NCBI RefSeq assembly: GCF_002102175.1
Contig: NZ_LQOX01000116.1
Span: 87,765 to 151,764, forward strand
Direction: 5' to 3'
Source: Mycobacterium gastri
Lineage (GTDB): Bacteria; Actinomycetota; Actinomycetes; Mycobacteriales; Mycobacteriaceae
Length of the DNA: 64,000 bases
Part shown: positions 33,121 to 41,620 of the stretch, piece after piece
Layout: every line of letters starts with the position of its first letter
Position numbering within the stretch: the first letter of the stretch is position 1
Notes under the pieces: model-generated
What the model was told of the DNA's origin: nothing
Seen by the model: only the letters and a program-made list of their open reading frames with translations
The model's database searches: none
Position numbers and translations under genes: made by a program

Positions 33121-34299
33121 GTGCGCATCCGTGCACCGTGGTCTCTGCCCGAACCGGCCCTGGCGTACTTCCCCGACGCCAGGTTCGCGACTTCGGACAG
33201 GGACCTCGGTGCAGGGACGCCACCGTGGCCAGACTGGTGGCCAGGCCGGTATTGCCCCACCCGGGGAGGTGTCACGGTGGCTGATGGCCCAAAGGATTTC
33301 GGTCATGTGCCCGTGCTGGCGCGGCGCTGTGTCGAGCTGCTCGCTCCGGCGCTGACCTGGCACCATCCAGACGGCTCGGGGGCGATTCTGGTCGATGCGA
33401 CCCTCGGTGCGGGCGGGCACGCGGAACGGTTTCTACGCGAATTTCCGGGGCTGCGGCTGATCGGGCTGGATCGCGACCCGAGCGCCCTCGATATTGCCCG
33501 GGATCGGTTGGCGCCCTTCGCCGAGCGGATCACGCTGGTACGCACCCGTTACGACGGCCTTGCGCCGGCACTGGCCGAGTTAGGTTATGGCGCAGTCGAA
33601 TCGGTCGACGGGGTGCTGTTGGATCTGGGCGTCTCGTCGATGCAACTCGACCGTGCCGAGCGCGGCTTCGCGTACGCCAAGGACGCTCCGCTGGACATGC
33701 GGATGGACCCGGACCAACCGCTTACCGCGGCCGACATCGTCAACACCTACGACGAGGCCGCGCTGGCCGATATTCTGCAGCGTTACGGCGAGGAGCGCTT
33801 TGCCCGCCGCATCGCCGGACGTATCGTCCGGCAGCGCGCCCACGCGCCGTTCACGTCGACCTCCGAGCTGGTTGCCGTTGTCTACCAGGCAATTCCGGCT
33901 GCAGCCCGGCGCACCGGCGGGCATCCGGCCAAACGCACCTTCCAGGCGCTGCGCATCGCGGTCAACGACGAGCTGGACTCGCTGCGCGGCGCCCTTCCCG
34001 CTGCGATGGCCGCACTCCGCGTCGGCGGACGCATCGTGGTGATGGCCTACCAGTCGCTGGAGGACCGGATCGTCAAGCGGGTGTTCGCCGACGCGGTCGC
34101 CTCCAGAACACCGATCGGGCTTCCGGTCGAGCTTCCCGGCCACGGACCGCGGTTCCGGTCGCTGACCCACGGCGCCGAACGCGCGGACGCGGCCGAAATG
34201 CAACGCAACCCACGCAGCGCCGCGGTGCGCATGCGGGCGTTGCAACGGATTGAGCATGAGGCGGAACCGCAGCACGCGATCGGGAAGGGCGATTCATGA
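33121..34299 (+). CDS. rsmH: 16S rRNA (cytosine(1402)-N4)-methyltransferase
   Basis: RsmH (MraW) methylates C1402 in the ribosomal P site using S-adenosylmethionine. The 392-residue protein has the SAM site [41 protein letters not shown] and the C-terminal [15 protein letters not shown] 33121 gives the mycobacterial N-terminal extension of about 50 residues; a second candidate, GTG 33277, has GGGGAGG upstream and starts just before the conserved HVPVL. It is coupled to the next gene by overlap. Confidence 0.93.
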   Translation: MRIRAPWSLPEPALAYFPDARFATSDRDLGAGTPPWPDWWPGRYCPTRGGVTVADGPKDFGHVPVLARRCVELLAPALTWHHPDGSGAILVDATLGAGGHAERFLREFPGLRLIGLDRDPSALDIARDRLAPFAERITLVRTRYDGLAPALAELGYGAVESVDGVLLDLGVSSMQLDRAERGFAYAKDAPLDMRMDPDQPLTAADIVNTYDEAALADILQRYGEERFARRIAGRIVRQRAHAPFTSTSELVAVVYQAIPAAARRTGGHPAKRTFQALRIAVNDELDSLRGALPAAMAALRVGGRIVVMAYQSLEDRIVKRVFADAVASRTPIGLPVELPGHGPRFRSLTHGAERADAAEMQRNPRSAAVRMRALQRIEHEAEPQHAIGKGDS

Positions 34300-35528
34300 T
34301 GACGAAGCGCGAAGCCCGGGTGCCGGGGAACCGCCGCGGTGGCGATCGTCGCGGCGGAGGTGATCGTCGCGTTGCCACCAACCGGCACACGGCAGCCGAC
34401 TCGGCGTCGCGTCGCTCCCGGGCGGGCAAGGCCACGGCGGCGCGCCGCGAGGCCCGGATGCCGAAGTCGGGACCGCAGACCAGTCCGATGCCTCGGCCCG
34501 TCGACCGTCCGGCCCGGCCCAAGAACACCAGTCAGGCTAAAGCTCGGGCCAAGGCCCGAAAAGCCAAGGCGCCCAAGGTAGTACGACCCAAATTGAGCGA
34601 GCGGTTGGCCGTCCGGCTGGCATCGGTCGACCTGCGCCCCCGCACCTTGCTGAGCAAGGTCCCGTTTGTGGTCTTGGTGATCGGGTCGCTCGGTGTCGGG
34701 CTGGCACTCACATTGTGGCTGTCCACCGATGCCGCCGAGCGTTCGTATCAGCTGAGCCACGCTCGGGAGCGCACGCGGATATTGCAGCAGCAAAAGGAGG
34801 CGCTGGAGCGCGATGTTCGTGAGGCCGGGTCTGCGCCGGCCCTGGCCGAGGCGGCCCGCAAGCAGGGCATGATTCCGACCAGGGACACCGCTCACTTGGT
34901 TCAGGCGCCCGACGGGAATTGGGTGGTGGTGGGAACCCCCAAGCCTGCTGACGGTGTTCCGCCGCCCCCGCTGAACACGAAGCTGCCGGAAGAAGGTCCG
35001 CCGCCGCCTCCGAAACCGCCGCTGGTCCCCCCGGAGGTTCCGGTCCGGGTCCTGCCGGGCCCCGGTGACCCGGCACCGCCTGCCCGGTCGGGCCCGCAGC
35101 TGCTGCCCCGCACGCCCGACGGCGCATCGACGCTGGGCGCCGACGGCAGCCACCTGCCGGGCCAGCTGCCGGGAGTGCCGGGGGTTCCGGGACAGGCCCC
35201 GTCGCAGCTTCAGCCGCCGGCACCCGTCGGCTCGGCGCCCGGCGCCCCGCTACAGCTGCCCGGTCAAGTGCCGGCCCTGATACCCGCCCCGGTACCAGCC
35301 CCGGTACCAGCCGAGGTACCGATACCACTCCAGTCGGGGACCGCGCCGCCGGTGCTCGGCGCACCGCCGGCTCCTGCGGCCCCCATGACACCGGTAGCTC
35401 CGGCAGCGCCCGCGCCCCCGGTCAGCGTGCATGCACCGCAGCTGATTCCACCACCGGCGCCGTCCTACGGCGAACAGTTCGCCCCGGTGACTCCGACGGT
35501 GCCGGCGGCGCTCGGGGGTCCGCGGTGA
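34296..35528 (+). CDS. Proline-rich FtsL-like membrane protein (Rv2164c type)
   Basis: The 410-residue protein occupies the ftsL position between rsmH and pbpB. It has a basic cytoplasmic N-terminus (about 1-120), one membrane helix ([21 protein letters not shown]), a short coiled coil with leucine spacing (about 150-180) and an unusually long Pro/Ala-rich outer tail (about 215-410) with repeated [17 protein letters not shown] units. FtsL partners FtsB and FtsQ in the divisome; the Pro-rich tail is a mycobacterial addition. It overlaps both neighbours by four bases. Confidence 0.88.
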   Translation: MMTKREARVPGNRRGGDRRGGGDRRVATNRHTAADSASRRSRAGKATAARREARMPKSGPQTSPMPRPVDRPARPKNTSQAKARAKARKAKAPKVVRPKLSERLAVRLASVDLRPRTLLSKVPFVVLVIGSLGVGLALTLWLSTDAAERSYQLSHARERTRILQQQKEALERDVREAGSAPALAEAARKQGMIPTRDTAHLVQAPDGNWVVVGTPKPADGVPPPPLNTKLPEEGPPPPPKPPLVPPEVPVRVLPGPGDPAPPARSGPQLLPRTPDGASTLGADGSHLPGQLPGVPGVPGQAPSQLQPPAPVGSAPGAPLQLPGQVPALIPAPVPAPVPAEVPIPLQSGTAPPVLGAPPAPAAPMTPVAPAAPAPPVSVHAPQLIPPPAPSYGEQFAPVTPTVPAALGGPR

Positions 35529-37594
35529 GCCGCGGCGGGCGCAGTCGCCCGGCGCCATCGACGGGTGGTCCGCGCAAACTGCGGCAATCCCAGGACGCGC
35601 GGCAGCCGAAGCGGTCCAAGAAGCCGACCAAGAAGCTCAGTGACCACCGGGCCAACGAGGCCCCGGTGCCCAGGCGGCTCCGGAAAGCCAAGGAAGCCAA
35701 TAAAACCCGCGTCGCGGTGCGCGCCGAAACCGCCCCACCCGGCCGGCCGGCGGCCCAACGGCGGACCCGTCAGGCAGTGGAAGTGGCGACCCGCGGTGCG
35801 TCCTTCGTCTTCCGGCATCGGGCCGGCAACGCGGTGATTTTCGCGTTGATGATGGTCGCTGCGACACAGCTGTTCTACTTGCAGGTGTCCAATGCCGCGG
35901 ACTTGCGCGCCCAGGCGGCCGGCCAGCTCAAGGTCACCGATGTCGAACCGGCGGTTCGCGGCGCCATCGTCGATCGGCGCAACGACCGGCTCGCGTTCAC
36001 CATCCAGGCGCGTGCGTTGACCTTTCAGCCTAAAAGGGTCCGCCAGCAGCTGGAGGAGGCCAAGAAGAAATCCCCCGCCGCCCCGGATCCACAGCAGCGG
36101 CTCAAGGATATCGCCAGGGAGATCGCGGGCAAGTTGAACAACAAGCCCGACGCCGCGACGCTGCTGAAGAAGCTGCAGAGCAACGATGCGTTCGTGTATC
36201 TGGCACGTGCCGTCGATCCCGCGATCGCCAGCGCCATCTCCGAGAAGTATCCCGAGGTGGGCTCCGAGCGACAGGATCTGCGCCAGTACCCCGGCGGATC
36301 GCTGGCCGCCAACATCGTCGGCGGGATCGATTGGGATGGCCACGGTCTGCTGGGTCTGGAGGACTCCATGGACGCCATGCTGGCCGGAACCGACGGCTCG
36401 GTCACCTACGACCGCGGGTCAGACGGCGTGGTCATCCCCGGCAGCTACCGCAACCGGCACAAGGCGGTGCACGGTTCCACCGTCCAACTGACCCTCGACA
36501 ACGACATCCAGTTCTACGTGCAGCAGCAGGTGCAGCAGGCCAGGAACCTGTCCGGGGCCCACAACGTCTCGGCCGTGGTACTGGATGCCAAGACCGGCGA
36601 AGTGCTCGCCATGGCCAACGACAACACCTTCGACCCGTCCCAGGACATCGGGCGCCAGGGCGACAAGCAGTTGGGCAACCCGGCGGTGTCGTCGCCCTTC
36701 GAACCGGGATCGGTGAACAAGGTGATCACCGCGTCGTCGGTGATCGAGTACGGGCTGTCCAACCCCGACGAGGTGCTGCAGGTACCGGGCACGATCGAGA
36801 TGGGCGGGGTCAGCGTGCACGACGCCTGGGAGCACGGCGTGATGCCCTACACCACGACCGGCGTATTCGGTAAGTCGTCGAATGTCGGCACGCTGATGCT
36901 GGCGCAGCGAGTGGGCCCGGAGCGCTTCTACGAGATGGTCCGCAAGTTCGGGCTGGGTCAGCGCACCGCTGTCGGGCTGCCCGGTGAGAGCGCCGGGCTA
37001 GTGCCGCCGATCGACCAGTGGTCGGGCAGCACCTTCTCGAATCTGCCAATCGGCCAAGGTCTTTCGATGACTCTGTTGCAGATGGCCGGCATGTATCAGG
37101 CCATCGCCAACGACGGGGTGCGGATACCTCCCCGGATCATTCAGGCGACCATCGCGGCCGACGGCACCCGCACCGAGGAACCGCGTCCCGAGGGCGTCCG
37201 GGTGGTGTCGGCGCAGACGGCCCAGACCGTGCGCCAGATGTTGCGCGCCGTCGTACAAAACGACCCGATGGGGTACCAGCAGGGCACCGGCCCGGCGGCG
37301 GCGGTACCCGGTTACCAGATGGCCGGCAAGACCGGGACCGCGCAGCAGATCAATCCCGCCTGTGGCTGCTACTTCGACAACGTCTACTGGATCACCTTCG
37401 CCGGGATGGCCACCGTCGACAATCCCCGTTATGTGATCGGGCTGATGATGGACAACCCGGAGCGCAACGCCGACGGCAGCCTGGGCCATTCGGCGGCCCC
37501 GTTGTTCCACAACATCGCCGGCTGGCTGATGCAACGCGAAAACGTGCCGCTATCACCCGACCCGGGTCCGCCGCTGGTCTTGCAGGCCGTTTAG
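35525..37594 (+). CDS. pbpB: Penicillin-binding protein B (FtsI/PBP3, septal transpeptidase)
   Basis: This class B PBP cross-links septal peptidoglycan. The 689-residue protein has a long basic cytoplasmic tail (about 1-95), a membrane helix (NAVIFALMMVAATQLFYLQV), a pedestal domain and the transpeptidase domain. Catalytic motifs are Ser396-V-N-Lys399, Ser451-Ser-Asn453 and Lys602-Thr-Gly604. GTG 35525 overlaps the upstream stop. In most actinobacteria and in M. tuberculosis, mur genes follow close behind; here a foreign-looking operon on the other strand comes next. Confidence 0.96.
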   Translation: MSRGGRSRPAPSTGGPRKLRQSQDARQPKRSKKPTKKLSDHRANEAPVPRRLRKAKEANKTRVAVRAETAPPGRPAAQRRTRQAVEVATRGASFVFRHRAGNAVIFALMMVAATQLFYLQVSNAADLRAQAAGQLKVTDVEPAVRGAIVDRRNDRLAFTIQARALTFQPKRVRQQLEEAKKKSPAAPDPQQRLKDIAREIAGKLNNKPDAATLLKKLQSNDAFVYLARAVDPAIASAISEKYPEVGSERQDLRQYPGGSLAANIVGGIDWDGHGLLGLEDSMDAMLAGTDGSVTYDRGSDGVVIPGSYRNRHKAVHGSTVQLTLDNDIQFYVQQQVQQARNLSGAHNVSAVVLDAKTGEVLAMANDNTFDPSQDIGRQGDKQLGNPAVSSPFEPGSVNKVITASSVIEYGLSNPDEVLQVPGTIEMGGVSVHDAWEHGVMPYTTTGVFGKSSNVGTLMLAQRVGPERFYEMVRKFGLGQRTAVGLPGESAGLVPPIDQWSGSTFSNLPIGQGLSMTLLQMAGMYQAIANDGVRIPPRIIQATIAADGTRTEEPRPEGVRVVSAQTAQTVRQMLRAVVQNDPMGYQQGTGPAAAVPGYQMAGKTGTAQQINPACGCYFDNVYWITFAGMATVDNPRYVIGLMMDNPERNADGSLGHSAAPLFHNIAGWLMQRENVPLSPDPGPPLVLQAV

Positions 37595-37606
37595 TTAGCG
37601 TTAGCG

Positions 37607-39040
37607 TCAGCGGCGGGCCATGCCGGCTTGCACCGGTGAGCCAATCCGAAGCCCAATGACCGCTGGCATTGCAAGGCAAAGCAAGGTGCTTGCCGCGGCG
37701 GCGAAGCCCAAGTGGTAGCCGGCCAAAGTCAAGCCGCCACCGCCGGCTGGTGCAATGCCTTGGGCAATCCCTGCCAGGACCGTGGGTCCGATTGCGCCAC
37801 CGGCCTGCAGCGCTGTGACCGTGATGGCCGATGCCATGCCGTGGGCGTCAGCCGGCACGTCCTGCAGACCGACCGCCGTGAGGGCCGGAAATGCCAGGCC
37901 CTGCCCGATTCCGGTGACGAGCAGGCCGGCGAGGATAGCGCCCGCGTAGGGGCTGTCTGCCCCGACGGTGCACCACAGGAATACGCCCGCAGATGTGAGC
38001 GGAAGGCCCAACATCAGTGACAGGCGCGGCCCGCGGGTTTTCATTAACCGGCCGGACAGCAGCGCCGCGGTGGTCACGGCCAGGCTGACCGGCAGAATCG
38101 CCAGACCCGATGCGGCGGGCGACACGCCATGCACTTGTTGCAGGTACAGCGGCAGTAAGAACAACGAGCCGGTGCCACAAAAGAAGAAAATGCTGGCCAC
38201 CACGGCCGCTCGGCGGACCGAATGCATGCGCAGCAGCGTCCGATCCAGCAACAGCACCTCATTGTTGCGTATTCGGCTACGCCGCCACCACAACGAGCTC
38301 GTGGCCGCAGCGCCGGTGAGCATGGCGCCGGCCAGCAGGAGGCCGTCGTGTCGGGATGCCACATCTGCCGCCAGGATCATTAAGGTGATCGCCGTCACCA
38401 GCGCGCCGGCCCCGGCCAGGTCTAGGGGCTGACGGCGTGGCGGCATGCCAGCCGGCAGCCACCGGACGGCCGCTGCGGCCGTGAACGCGGCCACCACGAC
38501 GTGTAGAGCAAACACCCAGCGCCAACCGAGGGTGCTGGTGATCACTCCGCCGAGCACGAGGCCGGCCGCGAAGCAGCTGGCCTGAGCTGCGGAGAACACG
38601 CCCAAAGCGCGTGAGCGCATCGGATCGCGGTGATAAACCGACGTCAGCAGTGCCGTGGTCGCGGGCATGGTTATCGCCGCGCCCACGCCCTGCACCACCC
38701 GCCCCGCTACGACGAGCCAAAACGTGGGCGCCACCATCGCCAGCACACCACCGAGACCGACCATCGCCAAGCCCCAGACCAGCACCCGCCGGCGGCGTAG
38801 CCGATCGGTCATCGCACCACCGCACAACACCAGACCGGCGAACGCGAGCGCATACCCGGTGATCGCCCATGACAGGTCTTGCGTCGACGTGCCGAACTCG
38901 GTGCCCATCGGCGGCAAAGCGCTGTTGAGCATCGACACCCCACTGGCATCTAGCCCAGCCGCCGCACTCAACACGACCAGAGGAAGTGTCTTCGCATCAC
39001 AAAGCAGGTCCGGCGGGCACGAAGTCGGCGTGAGCTTCAC
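37607..39040 (-). CDS. MFS transporter, DHA2 drug:H+ antiporter type
   Basis: The 477-residue membrane protein has about 13-14 hydrophobic segments. TM1 carries the DHA2 motif LDASGVSMLNSALPPMG, and loop 2-3 has the MFS motif A GGAMTDRLRRRRVLVWG; TM5 holds GLVLGGVITSTLGWRWVF (motif C-like). Such pumps export drugs and small natural products. GTG 39040, 16 bases after the P450 stop, is the listed start; the frame continues into the P450 gene without MFS homology. It is the last gene of the synthase-P450-MFS operon, so it is the natural candidate to export the cyclodipeptide product. No close M. tuberculosis neighbour equivalent is known to me. Confidence 0.87.
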   Translation of the reverse strand: MKLTPTSCPPDLLCDAKTLPLVVLSAAAGLDASGVSMLNSALPPMGTEFGTSTQDLSWAITGYALAFAGLVLCGGAMTDRLRRRRVLVWGLAMVGLGGVLAMVAPTFWLVVAGRVVQGVGAAITMPATTALLTSVYHRDPMRSRALGVFSAAQASCFAAGLVLGGVITSTLGWRWVFALHVVVAAFTAAAAVRWLPAGMPPRRQPLDLAGAGALVTAITLMILAADVASRHDGLLLAGAMLTGAAATSSLWWRRSRIRNNEVLLLDRTLLRMHSVRRAAVVASIFFFCGTGSLFLLPLYLQQVHGVSPAASGLAILPVSLAVTTAALLSGRLMKTRGPRLSLMLGLPLTSAGVFLWCTVGADSPYAGAILAGLLVTGIGQGLAFPALTAVGLQDVPADAHGMASAITVTALQAGGAIGPTVLAGIAQGIAPAGGGGLTLAGYHLGFAAAASTLLCLAMPAVIGLRIGSPVQAGMARR

Positions 39041-39056
39041 CGTCGGCGATGCAGGC

Positions 39057-40247
39057 CTACCACAGCACCGGTAGGCGTTCGGGGATGCGTCGTGCGAATC
39101 GGGTGCGCCAGACCAATTGTTCGATCGGGACGGCCAGGTCGAAGGTCGGCATCTTTTGCAGCAGTGTTTCGATAGCGATCTGGGCGTGGCGGCGGCCGAG
39201 GGCTGATCCGGGACAGGTGTGTTGGCCGCGGCCGAACGCCAGGTGTGCGGTGGGGTTGGGCCGGTCGAGTTCGATGTTCTGCGGGTTGGCGAACCGCTCT
39301 GGGTCGAAGTTGGCGCCCTCGAGTAGCACCAGCACCAGCTCGCCCTTGCGCACCAGCACGTCGCCGACCTGAATGTCGGCGGTGGCCAGGCGGGGTAACC
39401 CGTCGGCGAAGGAGAGATTGATCCGCAACAGCTCCTCCACACCGGCCGGGATCAGTTCGGGCCTTTCGATCAGCAAGGTCCGCAGGTGCGGGTGGTGCAT
39501 CAGCGATATCAGGGCCGTGGTGAGGAAGCAGCTGGTCGAGATCACACCGGCGCCGAAGAAGGTGACGCCGACCGTGGCGAACAGCTCGTCGGAGACATGC
39601 GAGTAGCTGGGATCTTTTCGGAGCCTAGACAGTTCGCCCATGAGTCCGGTCGTGACGTTCGGGTTGTCCAAAAGACCCGCCATGTATTCGATGTCACGAT
39701 CCCAGTTGATCTTCGCGGCGGGGATCGGATCGGCCGAGCTCATGAAAGCGAAACTTAGGCTGCGCAACAGCTTCGGGCCGTCTTGTTGCGGGATACCCAG
39801 TACCCGGCAATGCAGCGCCACCGCGAGCGGGTCGGCGAAGTCGTTGCGCAGATCGGCTGGCGCGCCCTCGGCAATGAGGTTGTCCAGCAGCGAGTTCGCC
39901 GTGTCGCGGAGGAATTGCTCCAACCCGGGGGCCTTCGGTGTGATTGCCCTCATCACCGCCTTGCGCAAACCCGCGTCGGCGATGTTCCCCATGTTGTTGA
40001 CCACTTCGGGTGGAACCGTCAGCGCGTTCAGGCGGGGAGCGCCGGGAGCGGCGGTTGCCGGCAACGAGAAGCGCCGATCCTCGAGCACCTGCGTGCACAG
40101 TGCGTACGAGGAGACGAGCCAGGCTTCATCGCCGGTGATGGTGCGCACCTTGCGGATGGACGCACGGGAGCGCAATTCCGCGACTTCGCCGGCAATCCGG
40201 TCCCCACGGGCAGAGAATGGGACATCGAGCAGAGCGTTCGCGGTCAT
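39057..40247 (-). CDS. cyp121: Cytochrome P450 CYP121 type (mycocyclosin synthase)
   Basis: CYP121A1 of M. tuberculosis forms a C-C bond between the two tyrosine rings of cyclo(Tyr-Tyr), giving mycocyclosin. This protein has the same length (396) and aligns from memory without gaps. Heme ligand Cys345 lies in [10 protein letters not shown]; Thr77, Val78, Phe168, Trp182, Ser237 and Arg386, known near the substrate or heme, are conserved. Two differences stand out: residue 344 is Thr where M. tuberculosis has Phe, and 385 is Ala where it has Gln. ATG 40247 overlaps the synthase stop by four bases (ATGA). Confidence 0.93.
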   Translation of the reverse strand: MTANALLDVPFSARGDRIAGEVAELRSRASIRKVRTITGDEAWLVSSYALCTQVLEDRRFSLPATAAPGAPRLNALTVPPEVVNNMGNIADAGLRKAVMRAITPKAPGLEQFLRDTANSLLDNLIAEGAPADLRNDFADPLAVALHCRVLGIPQQDGPKLLRSLSFAFMSSADPIPAAKINWDRDIEYMAGLLDNPNVTTGLMGELSRLRKDPSYSHVSDELFATVGVTFFGAGVISTSCFLTTALISLMHHPHLRTLLIERPELIPAGVEELLRINLSFADGLPRLATADIQVGDVLVRKGELVLVLLEGANFDPERFANPQNIELDRPNPTAHLAFGRGQHTCPGSALGRRHAQIAIETLLQKMPTFDLAVPIEQLVWRTRFARRIPERLPVLW

Positions 40248-41095
40248 TCGGCGGCGCTCCCGCCGGGGGTAACAATGGCGTGGCCCTGATTGCGCGACGC
40301 CCGCAGTCCCGATCCCCGGGCGTAGAGCATCTCGGCCAACGGCAGCGATTGGTGGTAGCAGTTCAACGACGACGGCACCCCGAGAATCGCGGGCGTGTCG
40401 AGGAACAATGGGGCCTCGGCACAGATGTAGTCCATGCACACCCGCTCCTGAGCGGCCGTCGGCTCCTGCCGCGGAGCCACCTTCGTGGACAGGAAACGCC
40501 GCACCAGGTCCTGGCACACAACGCGGAACTCCTCGTCGGCGTCCATGAGCGCGACCATGTCCGCATGGAGCTGCCGGTATGCCTTGTTGGACTGGAATTC
40601 CGACATCGGACGGGCGGACAGCCTCCTTCCGGTCGGATCGAGCTCGTTGACCGTGGCGGTGATCTTGGCGCGGACCCCGCGTATGTTTTTGACCGCTTTG
40701 CGCCGGGCTTCGATCGGGGAATCGCCTAGTGCTTCAAAACTCTCGGCGACGTGGACGTCTGTGTAGACGAAGTCCACACGATCAAAATTCGCGAGCCCCC
40801 ACAGGGCAAGATCGCGTATGCGCTGACGAGAGAAGTAACTGTTCCCTGGAGATACCCCGATGACAGCGTGGTCCCCCTCGGCGTGGATGACCTGACATTG
40901 TTGGGTGAAGGGCTGGACCACAAACCCCGCCTGGACGACGGCTTCCGGAATGCGCCGGCCCAGCTCAAACCGGGGACCGGACCCACGCGTCGCGCCGCTT
41001 AGTTCTTCTTCGGACATGGGGCCGGCTAACCGGGGGATCTGCGAGTCGCCCGCCGCCGAGATCAGGGCTTCCGGTTCGGCAGTCACGCAAGTCAT
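40244..41095 (-). CDS. Cyclodipeptide synthase, Rv2275 type (cyclo-Tyr-Tyr)
   Basis: Cyclodipeptide synthases build diketopiperazines from two aminoacyl-tRNAs; Rv2275 makes mainly cyclo(Tyr-Tyr). This 283-residue protein has the nucleophile Ser82 in [12 protein letters not shown], the catalytic pair Tyr223-x3-Glu227 in MDYICAEAP and Tyr247 in NCYHQSLP, matching Ser88, Tyr229, Glu233 and Tyr253 of Rv2275. Identity is very high except in the N-terminal 45 residues. ATG 41095 follows AGGAG. It heads an operon with the CYP121-type gene and an MFS gene, which strongly supports a cyclodityrosine route. Confidence 0.95.
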   Translation of the reverse strand: MTCVTAEPEALISAAGDSQIPRLAGPMSEEELSGATRGSGPRFELGRRIPEAVVQAGFVVQPFTQQCQVIHAEGDHAVIGVSPGNSYFSRQRIRDLALWGLANFDRVDFVYTDVHVAESFEALGDSPIEARRKAVKNIRGVRAKITATVNELDPTGRRLSARPMSEFQSNKAYRQLHADMVALMDADEEFRVVCQDLVRRFLSTKVAPRQEPTAAQERVCMDYICAEAPLFLDTPAILGVPSSLNCYHQSLPLAEMLYARGSGLRASRNQGHAIVTPGGSAAE

Positions 41096-41620
41096 GGTTG
41101 TTCTCCTGAGGCATAGGGAGTTGGGTCGATGGTCGAGTTGCAGCCGCAACTACGTTGACGCGGCGATATGACGGTGTCTTTGGCTCGTTGCGCCACCGCT
41201 TGGGATGGATCTTGGCCATGCCCCCTGCTTTGGCTGCAGCTTTGCACAACGTGACCCGTCGACGGGTTTCACAGTGAGGCATACCTTTTCCACACAAGCG
41301 CTGGATTCAACTGTGCGAGTTGGAGCGGCCAAACCCATCGGTTATGGCGCGTATATGTGTGCGGCAGGGGTCGTAGGTTAATCGCAGGGGGCGTCGCGGT
41401 TATACGCGGTTGCGCTGACGCCCACCGCTGAGCTGCTGCGGGCCGGGTGTAGCCACTGCAGGTCATCCCGAAGCCCGGGGCCGACCCATATTCCGGCCCC
41501 CTTCAGCGGCGCGCCGGACAAGACCGCCACTACGTACCTGGTGGAGGACGGTCTACCGGCAGCCGCGCGGGTCGTAGGACTGATCGACACCGGATCGGCA
41601 TTCGGTGCCACGGTCGCCGG
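41096..41620. promoter_or_regulatory. Divergent region, synthase operon / LuxR-type regulator
   Basis: This gap of 525 bases contains no intact gene. Next to the synthase is the AGGAG Shine-Dalgarno on the minus strand. The right third (41511-41605) is a decayed copy of the murE P-loop region. GC content drops locally around 41280-41380, and promoters for both directions should lie there. No operator repeat was found by eye. Confidence 0.5.
41511..41605 (+). pseudogene. murE P-loop fragment (decayed partial duplicate)
   Basis: Read in the plus frame from 41511, this stretch gives APDKTATTYLVEDGLPAAAR then VVGLIDTG. It aligns with [20 protein letters not shown] and [10 protein letters not shown] of the intact murE at about 45646-45735. 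Roughly three quarters of the bases agree over 85 positions by eye. The P-loop glycine is Asp here and no start or continuation exists, so it cannot encode a ligase. It lies in the same orientation as murE, about 4.1 kb upstream. Confidence 0.75.

Noticed and set aside
39041..39442. N-terminal extension of the MFS frame through the P450 gene
   Set aside because: Out-of-frame translation of the CYP121 C-terminus; no membrane segments or MFS motifs until after 39040.
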